Assembly: GCA_900239685.1 (NCBI GenBank) | Contig: OENT01000208.1 | Location: 1 to 64,000, forward strand | Length of the DNA stretch: 64,000 bases | Reading direction: 5' to 3' | Source: Rotaria macrura | Taxonomy: Eukaryota; Rotifera; Eurotatoria; Philodinida; Philodinidae | In this document: positions 40,079-52,399 of the stretch, piece after piece | Position numbering within the stretch: the first letter of the stretch is position 1 | How the letters are laid out: each line of letters opens with the position of its first letter | Notes under the pieces: model-generated | Database searches by the model: none | The model's input: only the letters and a program-made list of their open reading frames with translations | What the model was told of the DNA's origin: nothing | Translations under genes and position numbers: made by a program

Positions 40079-40471
40079 TATTTGAACAGTTTGCTATGAT
40101 TTTGTTTTAAATATAAATAAAGTTTAGCGTTTGAAATTTGTCTTTTAATCATTTCATTTGAGAAGAGTTCGATATAAACCAATTAAGATATATCCTGATA
40201 TGCATCTTTAGATTTTAAAAGATTACAATCATATTTTGTCATATTTTTTTCGTCTTATGTTATTTATCTGTTTGCTTTAAAAAATAATAGACTATAACAT
40301 TCAAGGCTATATAATTATGTCACCAAACGTTACATGTTATTGTAAAACGAGTGCGAAGTAGGAAAAAAATTGTCCATCTGTTCGGTTTCTCAACAGTGAT
40401 CGTCCTTCGAAGCTAGGTATATTAATGTGAAATTTACATGGGGCCTATCCAGCAGAAAAAAAATAATAATA
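40079..40471. promoter_or_regulatory. Spacer between the two AOAH genes
   Basis: 393 bases holding the poly(A) signal of copy 1 (AATAAA, 40116-40121) and the presumed promoter of copy 2. No distinct promoter element was identified. Confidence 0.4.
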
Positions 40472-42297
40472 ATGTTGAAAACAGGCATCGGTTGTATTGG
40501 ATTTTTACTCATCGTCTTGTTACCATCCGTCGAGAGTCGTTTAATAAGCTTAAGGAATGGTGTCAATGGTGGCGGGGATTGTGCAACATGTACGATACTT
40601 TTAGGAATCGTTGATCATCTTACAATTGTTTACAATGAAACTGCTACTCAATCACTGGAGCGACTTTGCTTGTTTCTACCAGATAAATACCAACTTTTTT
40701 GTAAGGCTGCCGTTGACTTTTTAGGTAAGTGAAGAGTATTCATTAAATTTTTCGATAGAAATCATACGATATATTATTCAAGGTCCATATATTATCGATG
40801 GTATTATCAAGGGCGACAATCCTGATGTAATTTGTCATGGGTTGAAATTTTGCACAGACGATCCAGGTGAAGCTAAATGTCGTATTTATGCAATGAAATC
40901 TCCAATTGTATTTGCTAAACGTGTTGCCGAGTTCCGTCGACGAAATCCTTCACTTAGTTCATTACTAGCGGATCCAAAAATTTGTCAAGTTCCTGGTATT
41001 AAAGAAATTTGTAAAATTCTAGACAATATTTTCAATAACCACATGCCAGCAGTGGACTTGGATGACGATAAATTTGGTACCGAAACAACACTTCGAGGAA
41101 GTTCATGGCGAGGTAAAGATTGTGATGATTTTTCGAAAACAAGTCATCCTGGCGCTCGAGTTGTTAATGGTGATGGTGTTGCCGATCATAACTGTAATGG
41201 TATTTACGGCATGGATGCAGGCACGGGAAGACCATGGGAAGAAGAATTTTGTAATGAAACACAACGTATGGGTATAGCCGTATTAGGTGATTCTATATCT
41301 GCTCATTTTCATCTTCCTGAGCAATGGTTAGATGCTAAACAGTTATCAACAGAAGTATTTCAACATTTAACATTTATTCTCGAAAATGAACTTGATTGGC
41401 CACAACATTCTGCTACTACGGGTCACTTAAATGTTAGCTGGCCAAATATTGAAGGTAAACAATATTTCGTGTATATCTATTGATAACATACTAATAAACT
41501 TACGTTTAGGTCAAACTCGATCGTTGTATGCTCGTTTCTTTGATCTTGATCATTGTAATCATCGTGATTATCAAAATATTGCCGTTAATGGAGCTCGAAG
41601 TGGTTCTATGACTGACATTATGAAATCATTAGGACGCGATCCGAAAAATGATGTACCGCTATTTGTCATCTATTCACTTGTTGGTAACGATGTTTGTAAC
41701 GGTCATCCAGATACTATCGATCATATGACAACAGTTGACGAAATGCGACAGAATGTTTTAACTACACTTCAATATCTTGATACAGTCTTACCCAAAGGTA
41801 GTCACGTACTCACAACTGGTTTAGCCAACGGTAGCTTTTTATATGAATTATTGCATGATCGTGTTCATCCGTTTGGTCGTGTTGGTCCACCAGTCACTTA
41901 TCCTCAAATCTATGATTATCTATCGTGTTTACAAATTTCACCATGTAATGGATGGATGACATCAAACGCTACACTTCGTGTATTGACTACACAAAGAGCT
42001 GTTGAATTATCTGCTGCTGTAAGAGATGCTTCATTTTCTTATAAGGCTACTCAATACGATATTGATTATCTTGACTTTCCGTTTGATGATGTTATTCAAG
42101 AATGGATAGCACAAGGTGGTGAACCATGGCAACTGATTGAAAGTGTTGATGGTTTTCATATTAATCAATATGGACATGCAGTGGTTTCCGATGTTCTCTG
42201 GTCATGGTTACAGAAGAATAAACCCCAATGGCTTCCAACACTGAATCCACACAATGCAGACATTGAGCGTGTTTTTAAGGATCAAGGTGGATATTAA
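40472..42297 (+). CDS. AOAH: Acyloxyacyl hydrolase, tandem copy 2
   Basis: The second lipopolysaccharide deacylase. Exons are 40472-40724, 40783-41454 and 41510-42297, giving 570 residues. Intron positions and phases are the same as in copy 1, and exons 2 and 3 are exactly the same lengths, so the pair arose by tandem duplication of an intron-bearing gene. The ATG at 40472 (MLKTGIGC) gives a good signal peptide; the frame is open further 5' but has no earlier ATG. The saposin-B cysteines, DCDDFSKTSHPGAR...DHNCNGI, LGDSISAHFHL with S255, HCNHRDYQN, GNDVC, DGFH with H525 and the DQGGY end are all intact. Sequence divergence is concentrated in the signal peptide, saposin domain and linkers. AATAAA lies at 42347. 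Confidence 0.95.
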
Positions 42298-45200
42298 TCG
42301 TTAACAGACGTTGATATTTCTGATTTAAATGAAAAATATTCTATGTAATAAAAAAAACTGATAGATACTCTCAAGGAGTTTAGTAATCGAAATTCAAATA
42401 ATTTGAGAAATAATTTGTTGAAAGTTGAATAGATAGATATGCCTTGTGTTGATGTATTGTTTATTGATAATTTGAATAATTAATATATGTGAAAAACACA
42501 ATCAAAGAGCTAAAATTTATTTCAATATTAAACTTATGATTTCCTTCCTTGAGAAATCGTCTGACACACTTAGTAGGAATTTGAGCAATGCCTCAGAAAG
42601 GAAACGAGAAAGATTCGATCGAAAAGTAACGCTATCAGTGTGACTGACGACAGTATAGGATATTAGTATGTTCAACAAATACGGTTTTCTTTTGCAAGAT
42701 AGTAAAAATTAAATGACAAACACTATATCCATCATTACACAATGATCGATAAATCAAATTTGTACGAAAAAGAGAAAAAAATCTTTTACACAGTAATATA
42801 TAAACAAAAGATAAAAGGATAATCAATGCTGCAAACTAATTGGTGCAAGCAAAAAAATATCTATTCTTTTCCATTAATATTCTATAACCAACTCGCAAGG
42901 TTCGAAAAACATTGATAAAATAACCATGATGAATAGATATGGAAAAATATTAAGATCATATGAATGTGACATGAGACAACACATACGTGTCATATTTCAT
43001 ATCAGAGACTTTAGATTGCAACACTATAATAATTCGTAACAAATTTCAAAATAAATCAACTTGTGAATTGTTTAAATAGATATATACTTGAAAAAATCTC
43101 AAATATTCGACATATCTGTTCGAATTAATCTTTCAGTGATCTATAGAGTTCTTCATCAAGTACATGAAAAAAACTTATGCTTATTCAGGAGAAATAAATT
43201 TCTTTATGTAGATATAGCGTTCAGAAGTTTCGAAAAATTGGTTGTCATGTATCAGTACGAGTACGATCATTTTCAAATTGAAGATTATTTTAAGAAATAC
43301 TAGATGACAAGTTAAATATTTGTTTTTTTACTAAGATCCTTTTTTTTCGAATCTCCAACAGTAAAACAACTGTTGTTACTGTGAACAAAATCGTTTTTTC
43401 TAAGATCTGTCACAAATCTACAGAACCGTTGAGCACAGAATATAGAAGCAACTCTCGCTAGATTATCCAGGTTGATAGAAAAATATTTTGCATGGGTTTA
43501 CTGAATCCTGCGTTTGATTCATATTCGAATTGCCCCGAATTATCGATTAGAATAGAAACAATACAACAACGACATATACGGAAAATCCGTAAGCATTCCT
43601 GTAATTCGATACTGAACGAATAAATAAAATCTAGTTTTTTCACTTAACATCTGTCATTCTAGATAAAACATTTTTTTTTCTTTTCTGATGAATCGATTTG
43701 TTTATATTCAATTTTGAACAAACACTTGTAATATTACATTGCCGATGGGTGGCTTCGTGCTTAAATGCATTCATTTCTATAAAAGAAAACACATGCCTAT
43801 TGTCGATATGCTCATCTAGTGATCAACATGTGCATTCTATTAACTTCGTTTATCATATCAATCAATCGCCGTGCAATAAATAACCTCGAGTCAAATTTAG
43901 AACTTGAAAATCATAGCAAAATAGAGAATCAGCATTTAATGCTTTTTATTAAATCGATTATTTTCATTCGAAATCGAATACGTCATCATCATGATTATCA
44001 AAGAAATAGAAGTTGTTATTCTATAAAATATTGATTTACACTAAACCACTAAGAATGATCTTATCGATCAGTTCTATTGCTTGTTTAAGATTTTTCTATG
44101 AATGAATCGACTTAATCAAGCATCTGTGAATACGAAAAAGTAAATGATTCGATCTAACGGTCTTAGAAGATCAAACTCAATTATTTTTAATCATTTAATC
44201 TTCTGTTTTTTTCTGTATATTTATATATTCATAGACAAGAAGTTCATCAACATATTCAGGTATATGAATATTCTGTTATTTTAACATGACATTCGTTTTT
44301 CTTGTATTTCGGGAAAAAATCAAACAAACAAATCATCTCATTTGGTTGAATTAGTCAAACAGATGTTCATCATTATCAGAAATATAGATACAATCGAATA
44401 TGTTTTTCTCTTACTGATGAACTTTCAAGTAGCCATCGATTATGTATCGAATGGATAATATGGATTTTATTCAGATCGATGATGATTCTAGTAACTTGGC
44501 ATAGTTATATATGCCGCAATATAAGAAGAAAAGAACAAAATTGTGCATTATCTGATATAGGTTTGCTGATGATTTCAGCTTTCGACAAAAAAGAATATCA
44601 AATAAAAACGGTTAAGTTTCTGCATTTGTTTATACAATGGAAATAGAACAGCTTGTTCATTTATAGAAAAAACATTCTATATCTTTGTTGATCATGAAGG
44701 CGTGTCTGATGAACAGAAAGCCAGAAAGTTCGTTAGTGAATAAACGCGGTACCTTCTTTGATAGACCTATCATTTTTCCAGTTGCTCTGCACGTGTTTCT
44801 ATTTAGCAGTATCGATTGGAATGAACATGCTACTTTCTTTATTGTCTTTTCATGCCGACGAATAACTCAATTGTTCTTCTATTCAATGATATAATATACA
44901 ACAGGAAGTATATACGAAGATATATCAAATAGCGAACACAAGGTTTGATTATCACGGATAGACATAATCATATTTTTCTTTATAGCATGTTCAATGACAT
45001 AGAGTGATAAATTGCTTTTCTATGGTTCTTTTTTTTTCGACATTGTTTATCGAGAGAGAAAATGATAATGGAAGAGAAATATCGATAGTGATGATACACA
45101 AGGTCCACCATGCTACATATTATTTTAACGATATTCTCTATCTAAGTATAGTCATACATGGAATCAGTTGTATTTTCGAGATTATCCCAATTAGAAGTAC

Positions 45201-46443
45201 ACTTCAAAAGCTCCAGAGAATGAAGAGTCATCTTTCATAGTACATATATATTTATATAAGACGAGTTTGAGCATTTGCAATGAGTATGCATGAATATATG
45301 CAGAATATGATATTAAAATCTGATGTTCTTGACTAGAATGCATTTTCTTCAAACTATTTATATCGACGATGATCAATTTGTTTTAGAACTATTGAGAAGC
45401 GTTGATCAAAGATTTCGTGTCTTCTAGTTTATTTCAGTTACATGAATTTGCATTGATTATAACTTGTATGTCGTGCACTACAGAAAATTTTAAGAATGAC
45501 TTTAAGAAAAGCGTTCATAATTATCACGAATAACAAATGAGAGCGAGATACACCAGTTCTGAGTGATCCTTTTGACTTCTAATCACAATGTTCAATAGTG
45601 AAAACTGCTGCGCTCGCCAAAAATTTGAGAATACTCTTTTCAAAAAATATCTACAAGGTTTTTTTTAATAAAATACTGAGATCTGAAAGTCATTGTCATG
45701 GATCGGTAAGCAAAGTCATGCTTTTTGTTGCATTTGTCACTATTCATCTTGGTCATTGTTTTGGATACATCAAAATAACTGTTCCAGGTTGATGAAAATG
45801 TTCCATGGCAACATGCGTTTTCGTTAGTCACAGGTAAGTCAACCTTGATTTGATCATCTCGGTATGTATCGATGTATCTAGAGTCCGAAAAAAACCGAGA
45901 ATAACTCAATTTGAACTATTCTATGTGAGATTGATTCGTTGTGTAAGTTTCAGATTTTTTAGAGTCGTTTTTAATTTGAGATTACGAGTATTAACGTTGT
46001 CGCATCATATAAATGTTGTAAAATGTGTGTATTGTATTTTAAGACAGAAATATAGAAGATATGTAAGATTTTCACAACCACCTATATTCGTTAATATTAG
46101 TCTCTTTGGAAAATTCCACTTGATATATATGTGTCTACTTTCTGATCGTATAATAAGTAAGCATCGATATTTCTTCGTTCACATATTTTGAATATTCAGC
46201 TGACAAGTATTTTTATTGATAGGATGTCTTTGTTTATAGAACTTTTCTCTTTTCAGGAATAATATCAATGTGACCACTCTATTTAACATATTGATTTCTT
46301 CGATGAAATAACTGAGAATTCTCAACTTTCTACGACTATGAAATAAAACAACAGTTTAAATTAGAGTTCCCTAAGTTTGTTGTAACTTTTTAGTCCTAGA
46401 ACAATACTATGATTCGTCAATGAATTTTCTTTTAGATTAAATT
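42298..46443. other. 4.1 kb intergenic stretch between AOAH copy 2 and the fibrinogen-related gene
   Basis: A+T-rich with many overlapping short frames on both strands, none recognisable. Contains the AOAH copy 2 poly(A) signal and, at its right end, a pyrimidine tract plus AG (46434-46435) eight bases before the next start codon. Confidence 0.5.
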
Positions 46444-49400
46444 ATGAATACGATTATCTTTGCCATATTGATTTGTTTTAATATTTTAACGGTGAATTCG
46501 ATTCCATCGATCATTTCGCATTTTAATTCAAGTCTACTAAATAAAGTTCATTCACGATTACCACGTCGAGAATTAGTGCAAGAAGAAGTTCGAAAAACTA
46601 TGTTTAATTATATGGCAAGCATCAAAGGGGAAATAACTGATATTGTAATTGAAGAAATGATCGGTTATTACAACAGTCAACGAATTAAATTGTATTATTT
46701 AGAAAAAGAATTACTGAATCTCAAAAATTCATTATCGAATGTTCAAAATACTAGTCAAGAGTCACACGATTTAGTGTCACGCATATCGAAAGAACAACAT
46801 GCATTTGCATTCAATATGTCATCGATGAATAATAAAATTAGAAATTTAACAAATAATGTAAACTATTTCTTGAATGATATGCATCAACAACAAAAGCCTA
46901 TTCAACACGTGAGAAGACTTGTTTCAACGAAAAAGAAATTGCAACATGATCAAATGCCGATAGGTTAGTAACAATCTTTTTTTATTCTAATAATATTCTT
47001 CACAGTTACATTTTGAATGATTCATGGCGTATTGGATGATTTTTTAAGAATCAACACATAGTTATAAGACTCGGAACATTTTTGATGATCAAATGTCAAA
47101 ATTTACATGCTACTTTGTTATTTCCGAAAAGAGAGATCGTAGAAAAATTCGATCTATTGTATTCTATTTAGAAGATTTTCAGCAAACTGAGATTGTCGCT
47201 TTGCATTTAATGTTATTTAGATTGTACCTATTAGCAGTTCCTTAAAAGAACAATATCTATTTGAAATTAGACCTCATTGAAATTTTACCTAATCTAAAGG
47301 GTAACATGATATTCGATCAGTTCAAGTTTTCAACGATATGAACGAATTTAATTTGAGATTTTGTCATCCTTTCATGTTTAATTTGTTAGAGAAACATGAC
47401 TGTAAAGCATTAAATCGAATTGATTTGATCTCTTTTACAGTTATAATCAAATAGTCAATAGATACTCACTATATTTCTATAGTACTATAGATCTGATTGA
47501 GTCGAAATTTCATTCTATTCAAGTGAATCAATATCGAGGATGACTCTTATGCAAGAAAAGCCTAGTAAAGACATGCTCTCTATAAGAAGAAAACATTCTT
47601 AACTAAAGATATACTTCAAACTTCCAATCTGGTGTTGTTATTCATTCCTGTATTGATTGATATTTATCTGTCATGAAAGTTTTGAATATTATTTAGATTG
47701 CGATGATGTATTGAATGAACAACCATCACTGACTCAAGATGGTATATTTCGCATAAAACCACATTTTGCATCAGAACCATTTAACGTTAGATGTACGTTT
47801 GAAAATAACATCGGTAAGTTTGCCATGAATTCACTTATATGAGAGAAAACGAATGTGTAAATAAATCGTTTTTCTTTTTAACAGGATGGACTATTATTCA
47901 ACGTCGAATAAATGGTTCAATCGATTTTTATCGTGGATGGAATGCTTATAAAAATGGTTTTGGTAATTTACGAACTGAATTTTGGTTGGGAAATGAAAAA
48001 ATTCATCTATTGACAAACCAAGGAAGATATGTGTAAGTTTATTCATTAGCAACATTTCAATTGAATTCACTGAAAAAATTAACACAACAAAGCAATTTTA
48101 ATTCTTTGAATACTAACTATCCAAGAATTTTTCTCGAAAATTTTTCAACAAATTGGTGATCAAATTACAACTATAAATATGTCAACTATAAGTATAGAAA
48201 TTCAGCTCACTATAGTACTAGGGTTCTCGCATGTGTTTTCTTACACGAGTTAAATGCGTATAATTCCATGAACAACGACACTACATCGACAACGGATACT
48301 TATATATTTTCAATATTCATTGGAACCCACATGTAACAACTGCGAAGACTTAAGATACAGGGTTTTTTGGTCGTAGATAAGGAAGCTGGTCCTCAATGTT
48401 TACTTTAGCAGTAATGCCTCATTTAGTACAATGTCTTGAATTATTAAAAATGCAAACATTTCAAATAGCAAGAATTATGATCAGCCTAATAAAGCACTAT
48501 CAGATCATGTAATTTAACATATAAAACGGTTTATAGTATGGAATATCTGCAATAAAAGCGAACATTTTTATTCGCCGTCAGTGTTTCATTAGATGTATCT
48601 AATATTTGCTGTAATTTCTAATAGAAAAAAATTGTACAAAGTCGAAGACAATATTTCTAATTAATAATGTCAATATTGTACTGTCAAATATGTTAACTTG
48701 AAAAAGAAAACAAAACACATTTAGATACAGAACCATTTGATTTCGTATAACCGTGATATATTTCTTGAAAAGAAAATGTTTACTATCCATCATTCTTGTT
48801 TCCAGAATTTGATGAATGAACTAGTTACTTGCATTAACTTCATCGTTCCATTTAAAGGATCATAAGATATAGTAGAAGATATTTATTCAGAAGTGAATCA
48901 ATGACGATAATGAGTTATATATTGATTATCTTGATTCCATAATTTTGAGCGTAGAATATAGTATATCGAGAAAGAATATGAACAGACATTGAAAACTTCT
49001 AGAACTCACTTTATAACACGAATATAGAATTCAAAATATAGAAAAAGTTTTTGTTTATTGATCATATTTATTGGTAAATATAAATTCAGATCTTTCATGT
49101 TTATAGAAAACTGATTGTAATAAGGATTATCATTAATGTTTTCTGTTTTTTGTTTTCAATCAGTCTTCGGGTCGATTTACAACCTTGGGATTCTCCATCA
49201 CTTATAGCCGAATATGGTAAATTCGCATTAGACGGCGAGAATCAAAATTACAAATTACAAATCTCTCAATTTCGTTCGAATATATCAACAGCTGGTGATT
49301 CACTTTCATCATCATGGGACAATGCTAATGGAATATCATTTTCTACATATGATCATGATTATGACAAGTTATATTATGATAATTGTGCATTTACGTATCA

Positions 49401-49581
49401 TGGAGCATGGTGGTTTACAAATTGCTTTCAATCACATCTCAATGGTGTTTATGTCCGATCACCGCTAGCTTTACAAAATACAGCACGAAATGGTTTACAT
49501 TGGAACACATATTCATTGTATCATTCAATGAAAACCACAACGATGCGTATTCGACGACAAAATACATTTGAAATGACTTAA
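46444..49581 (+). CDS. Secreted fibrinogen-related protein (FReD lectin)
   Basis: Exons are 46444-46963, 47697-47813, 47885-48032 and 49164-49581, giving 400 residues. Residues 1-20 form a signal peptide. Residues about 50-150 are helical and charged with heptad-like spacing and several N-glycosylation sites, probably a coiled-coil oligomerisation stalk. From D174/C175 a fibrinogen C-terminal domain begins: [47 protein letters not shown], then the calcium-loop region STYDHDYDK (D325, D327, D329), and C336/C349 around [15 protein letters not shown]. The end is [10 protein letters not shown]. This is the architecture of ficolin- and FREP-type proteins that bind acetylated or microbial glycans, but ligand and role here are inferred. 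AATAAA is at 49621. Introns 1 (733 bp) and 3 (1131 bp) are long. Confidence 0.9.
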
Positions 49582-51480
49582 CTCAATTTGTTTTTGGTTT
49601 TTTCTATATCTTACAGAGATAATAAATAATCAAGATTTTCAGTAAATTTTTCTTATGATGATTTGATAATACCGATGCAAGGAAATGGAATGAGTATTAT
49701 GCGAACAGAATTTGTTCATTCAAACCATCACAGATGATCAACAGGTAATCATTTCAATAGCAACAATCCTCTGCTTCACCCGTCCCCTCCCCCCTCACTG
49801 TTCGTACACGCGCACACATCATAAATGATACGTAGTTTTGCCTAGCGTTTGTGAAAGAAACGATTTCGGTAGTTCTTTTCAGCGTAGAATGACATCAAAG
49901 TGAACTTATCAATCTGGAAGAAAACAAGTTCATCCAAAAAAAAGGCATGGTGTTCGTCTAGCGAATCGATAGTAATCTTAGGAGATCATAAACTCGTTGA
50001 CAACAGCAAGCGTTCTAATCACATTACTTTACATTCCGTCAATGTTTTCAGTTTGTAAGTGGTAGAGCGATGGAAGCAATACTGAATCTTGCGAGAAAAC
50101 AGATTTTATATGATGTGCTTTCTTCTCGATGGAAGAGATGAAAAATTTCAGGAAAAATTCAACATTTTTACAGGTGCAAACTGGGTTGCACCATCAAAAT
50201 GTATTTATGATCTTGTTTATCGCTTACCCCAACGATTGTCTGAGATGAGAAAGAGAACAACTACGTTGACGAATCACACTATTGTGTGGTTACAGACAGT
50301 AAGCAAATTACAGTCAAAATTAATAATCATCAAAATATGAATGACTTGACCGAGCAAAAAAAGAACAGAACAATATTAAACTCAAAATGAAATGATCTAT
50401 TGCCCACGCGGTATTATTTCAATGCATGCTTGTTAGAGCAGAGTAAATATGTTTTTCGTTGGTTGCCGGTTATTACAACAGTGAAGAGTATGATTTTCTA
50501 GATATTAACTGAAGGAAATAAAGGCAAATGAATTTTATGTTGATTTTATTATTTTTCAACATGCTCGACGTGCTTTGAAACATTACAAATAGTAAGAAAA
50601 CATGAAGTACACTAGTGTGCGACGAGGCACTGTTCACGAATTCAATATGAATTCGAAAACATACAAATGCTTGAAAAGTAAACTCGATATTCGACTTAAA
50701 TTAAAATGATGAAATCATGTGCAGATTACTAATCTGTTTTGAGTCTTGAGGAATATTTCACTGTTCATTTATTACTAATGTGATAGACTAATAATTGTTT
50801 TTCCTTTTTTACGCGTTTTTATTTAAAATGCAAAGTAACATTTCATACGTGGGCGCAACAATAATAGACTTTGCATCATTGTTCTTTCGAATTCATGCTG
50901 ATTTTAACTAATGTCAGTAGCGCACAACATTCATTTTCTATGATTCAATTATAGAGAGAGAAATATTTATGTTTGACGATCATTCGATTATGAAAAACCT
51001 GTCACATTGTCTAGATTATCAGCTAGCCATAAGCGTAAATTTTTGAGCAAGTATATCATTGAATTTTGCTAATGAAATGTTTAGGCTCTAAAATTTATTA
51101 ATCGTTTAAAAAGTACATATCATCACATGCAACATATGTTGTACTCTCTTGTTCAATATACTTTAAAATAAATGGGAATAAAGAAAGTATGATACTCTAA
51201 AACGTAACAACAAAGAAAAGGTGAAAATTCTATTCACTTTGACATTGTACTTCATCGCTATGGTTATCCATCGCATTGACGTGAGAAATTTGAAGCTGTT
51301 GTTTACGTTTCTCGTTTTTGCTCATGAAATAACCATGCACAACATTGATCATGTATAAAAAAAAACGTCAATTCTTATTATATTATCAAAAATAAAACAT
51401 AATTTTGCGTGATTGAAAAGAAAACTCTATTTATGAAATTGCACATAACCATAAGAATAACAGAAGAGATTAATCCAAAT
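49582..51480. other. Intergenic stretch between the fibrinogen-related gene and ARL6
   Basis: The two flanking genes converge here. It holds the poly(A) signal of the fibrinogen-related gene, a short GC-rich patch at about 49776-49820 (C-rich and CGCGCACAC) and otherwise A+T-rich sequence. An 83-codon frame at 50089-50340 was not recognised. Confidence 0.5.
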
Positions 51481-52053
51481 CTATTTTCTTCCTTGCTCGA
51501 ATGCAGCTTTAACTGCTAAACTCAACCATTCGATACCAGGAGCAACACCTTCCCCTGTGAGTGCATTACTTGAGCATATATGCCAAGATTTATTTGTAAT
51601 ATTCTCAAGGTTTAATGCTGATGACACGCCTACATCCGATAGTGCATCACGTAGATCCATTTTATTAGCGAAAAATAATATCGGAATATTACGTTTCGAT
51701 ATATCCGCATGTGAAAGTAATTGTTGAAGTTCTTCACAGGCAACAAGAATACGTGTTTGATCAGAACTATCAATTACAAATATAATACCATTCGTTGTAC
51801 GATAGTAATTTGCCCACAGAGCTCTGTAACGACTCTGACCACTCATATCAAATGCAGTAAACGAGAGTCCATGACTTGAAAAATGTTCTACATTAAAACC
51901 AACCGTTGGTACAGTATCGATATCTTGATCTTCACGTGGACGTAAGAAATTTAAGAGTGATGTTTTACCACTGTTATCAAGACCAATAACTAGTACGCGC
52001 ACTTCACGTCGGCCAATACCAAGCCATGCAAATAATGAATCAAGTAAACCCAT
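51481..52053 (-). CDS. ARL6: ARL6/BBS3, ciliary Arf-like GTPase
   Basis: A small GTPase that, when GTP-bound, recruits the BBSome coat to ciliary membranes. It is a single uninterrupted coding exon of 190 residues against 186 in human. The start is taken at 52053 (MGLLDSLF), which aligns with the human start; an ATG three codons upstream is in frame. Nucleotide-binding motifs are intact: GLDNSGKT (24-31), T50 in switch 1, the ARL6-type DMSGQ (69-73) and NKMD (130-133). PILFFANKMDLRDA and WHIC are near-identical to human. A pyrimidine-containing CATTCAG lies ten bases before the ATG. It is divergently arranged with MOB1, 346 bases away. Its presence implies a ciliated organism. Confidence 0.95.
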   Translation of the reverse strand: MGLLDSLFAWLGIGRREVRVLVIGLDNSGKTSLLNFLRPREDQDIDTVPTVGFNVEHFSSHGLSFTAFDMSGQSRYRALWANYYRTTNGIIFVIDSSDQTRILVACEELQQLLSHADISKRNIPILFFANKMDLRDALSDVGVSSALNLENITNKSWHICSSNALTGEGVAPGIEWLSLAVKAAFEQGRK

Positions 52054-52399
52054 GTATGTCAACTGAATGGATTAAACATTGCTTAAGATTACTAGACTTC
52101 GACTGTATAGGAGACATTTTTCATTGCTTAGATACAACCATCACCTATAAATGCTTTTATTTTATAGATGTCACTAATTATATAAAATCAAAAAGAATAA
52201 ACAACAAAATTAACAGAAACAGAGAGGATCGACGAAGTAAACATTGATGGTAAAACAAGGATCGAAATGTGAATAAATTGATGGCATGATTAAAACTAGA
52301 ATTTGTTTTTATTTCTATCTAGAAATTGTTCAGCACTTATTGAATCAATGTAATGAAATGATATATTTAGTTTTCAATCTCCAATGAGGAGAACAAAAG
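52054..52399. promoter_or_regulatory. Shared upstream region of ARL6 and MOB1
   Basis: 346 bases separate the divergent start codons of ARL6 and MOB1, so the promoters of both must lie in or very near this interval. No TATA-type element is clear. A 73-codon frame that overlaps the ARL6 start in antisense is regarded as chance. Confidence 0.5.

Noticed and set aside
40427-40471. Upstream extension of AOAH copy 2
   Set aside because: The frame is open but has no ATG before 40472. The ATG at 40425 is out of frame and followed at once by TGA.
49776-49820. GC-rich patch as a CpG-type promoter
   Set aside because: It is under 50 bases, mostly a C run plus CGCGCACAC simple sequence, and no gene starts next to it.
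52054-52062. Earlier in-frame ATG of ARL6 (MTY- extension)
   Set aside because: The family starts MGLLD, and the acceptor-like CATTCAG leaves only a short leader. The downstream ATG fits better, though the upstream one cannot be excluded.
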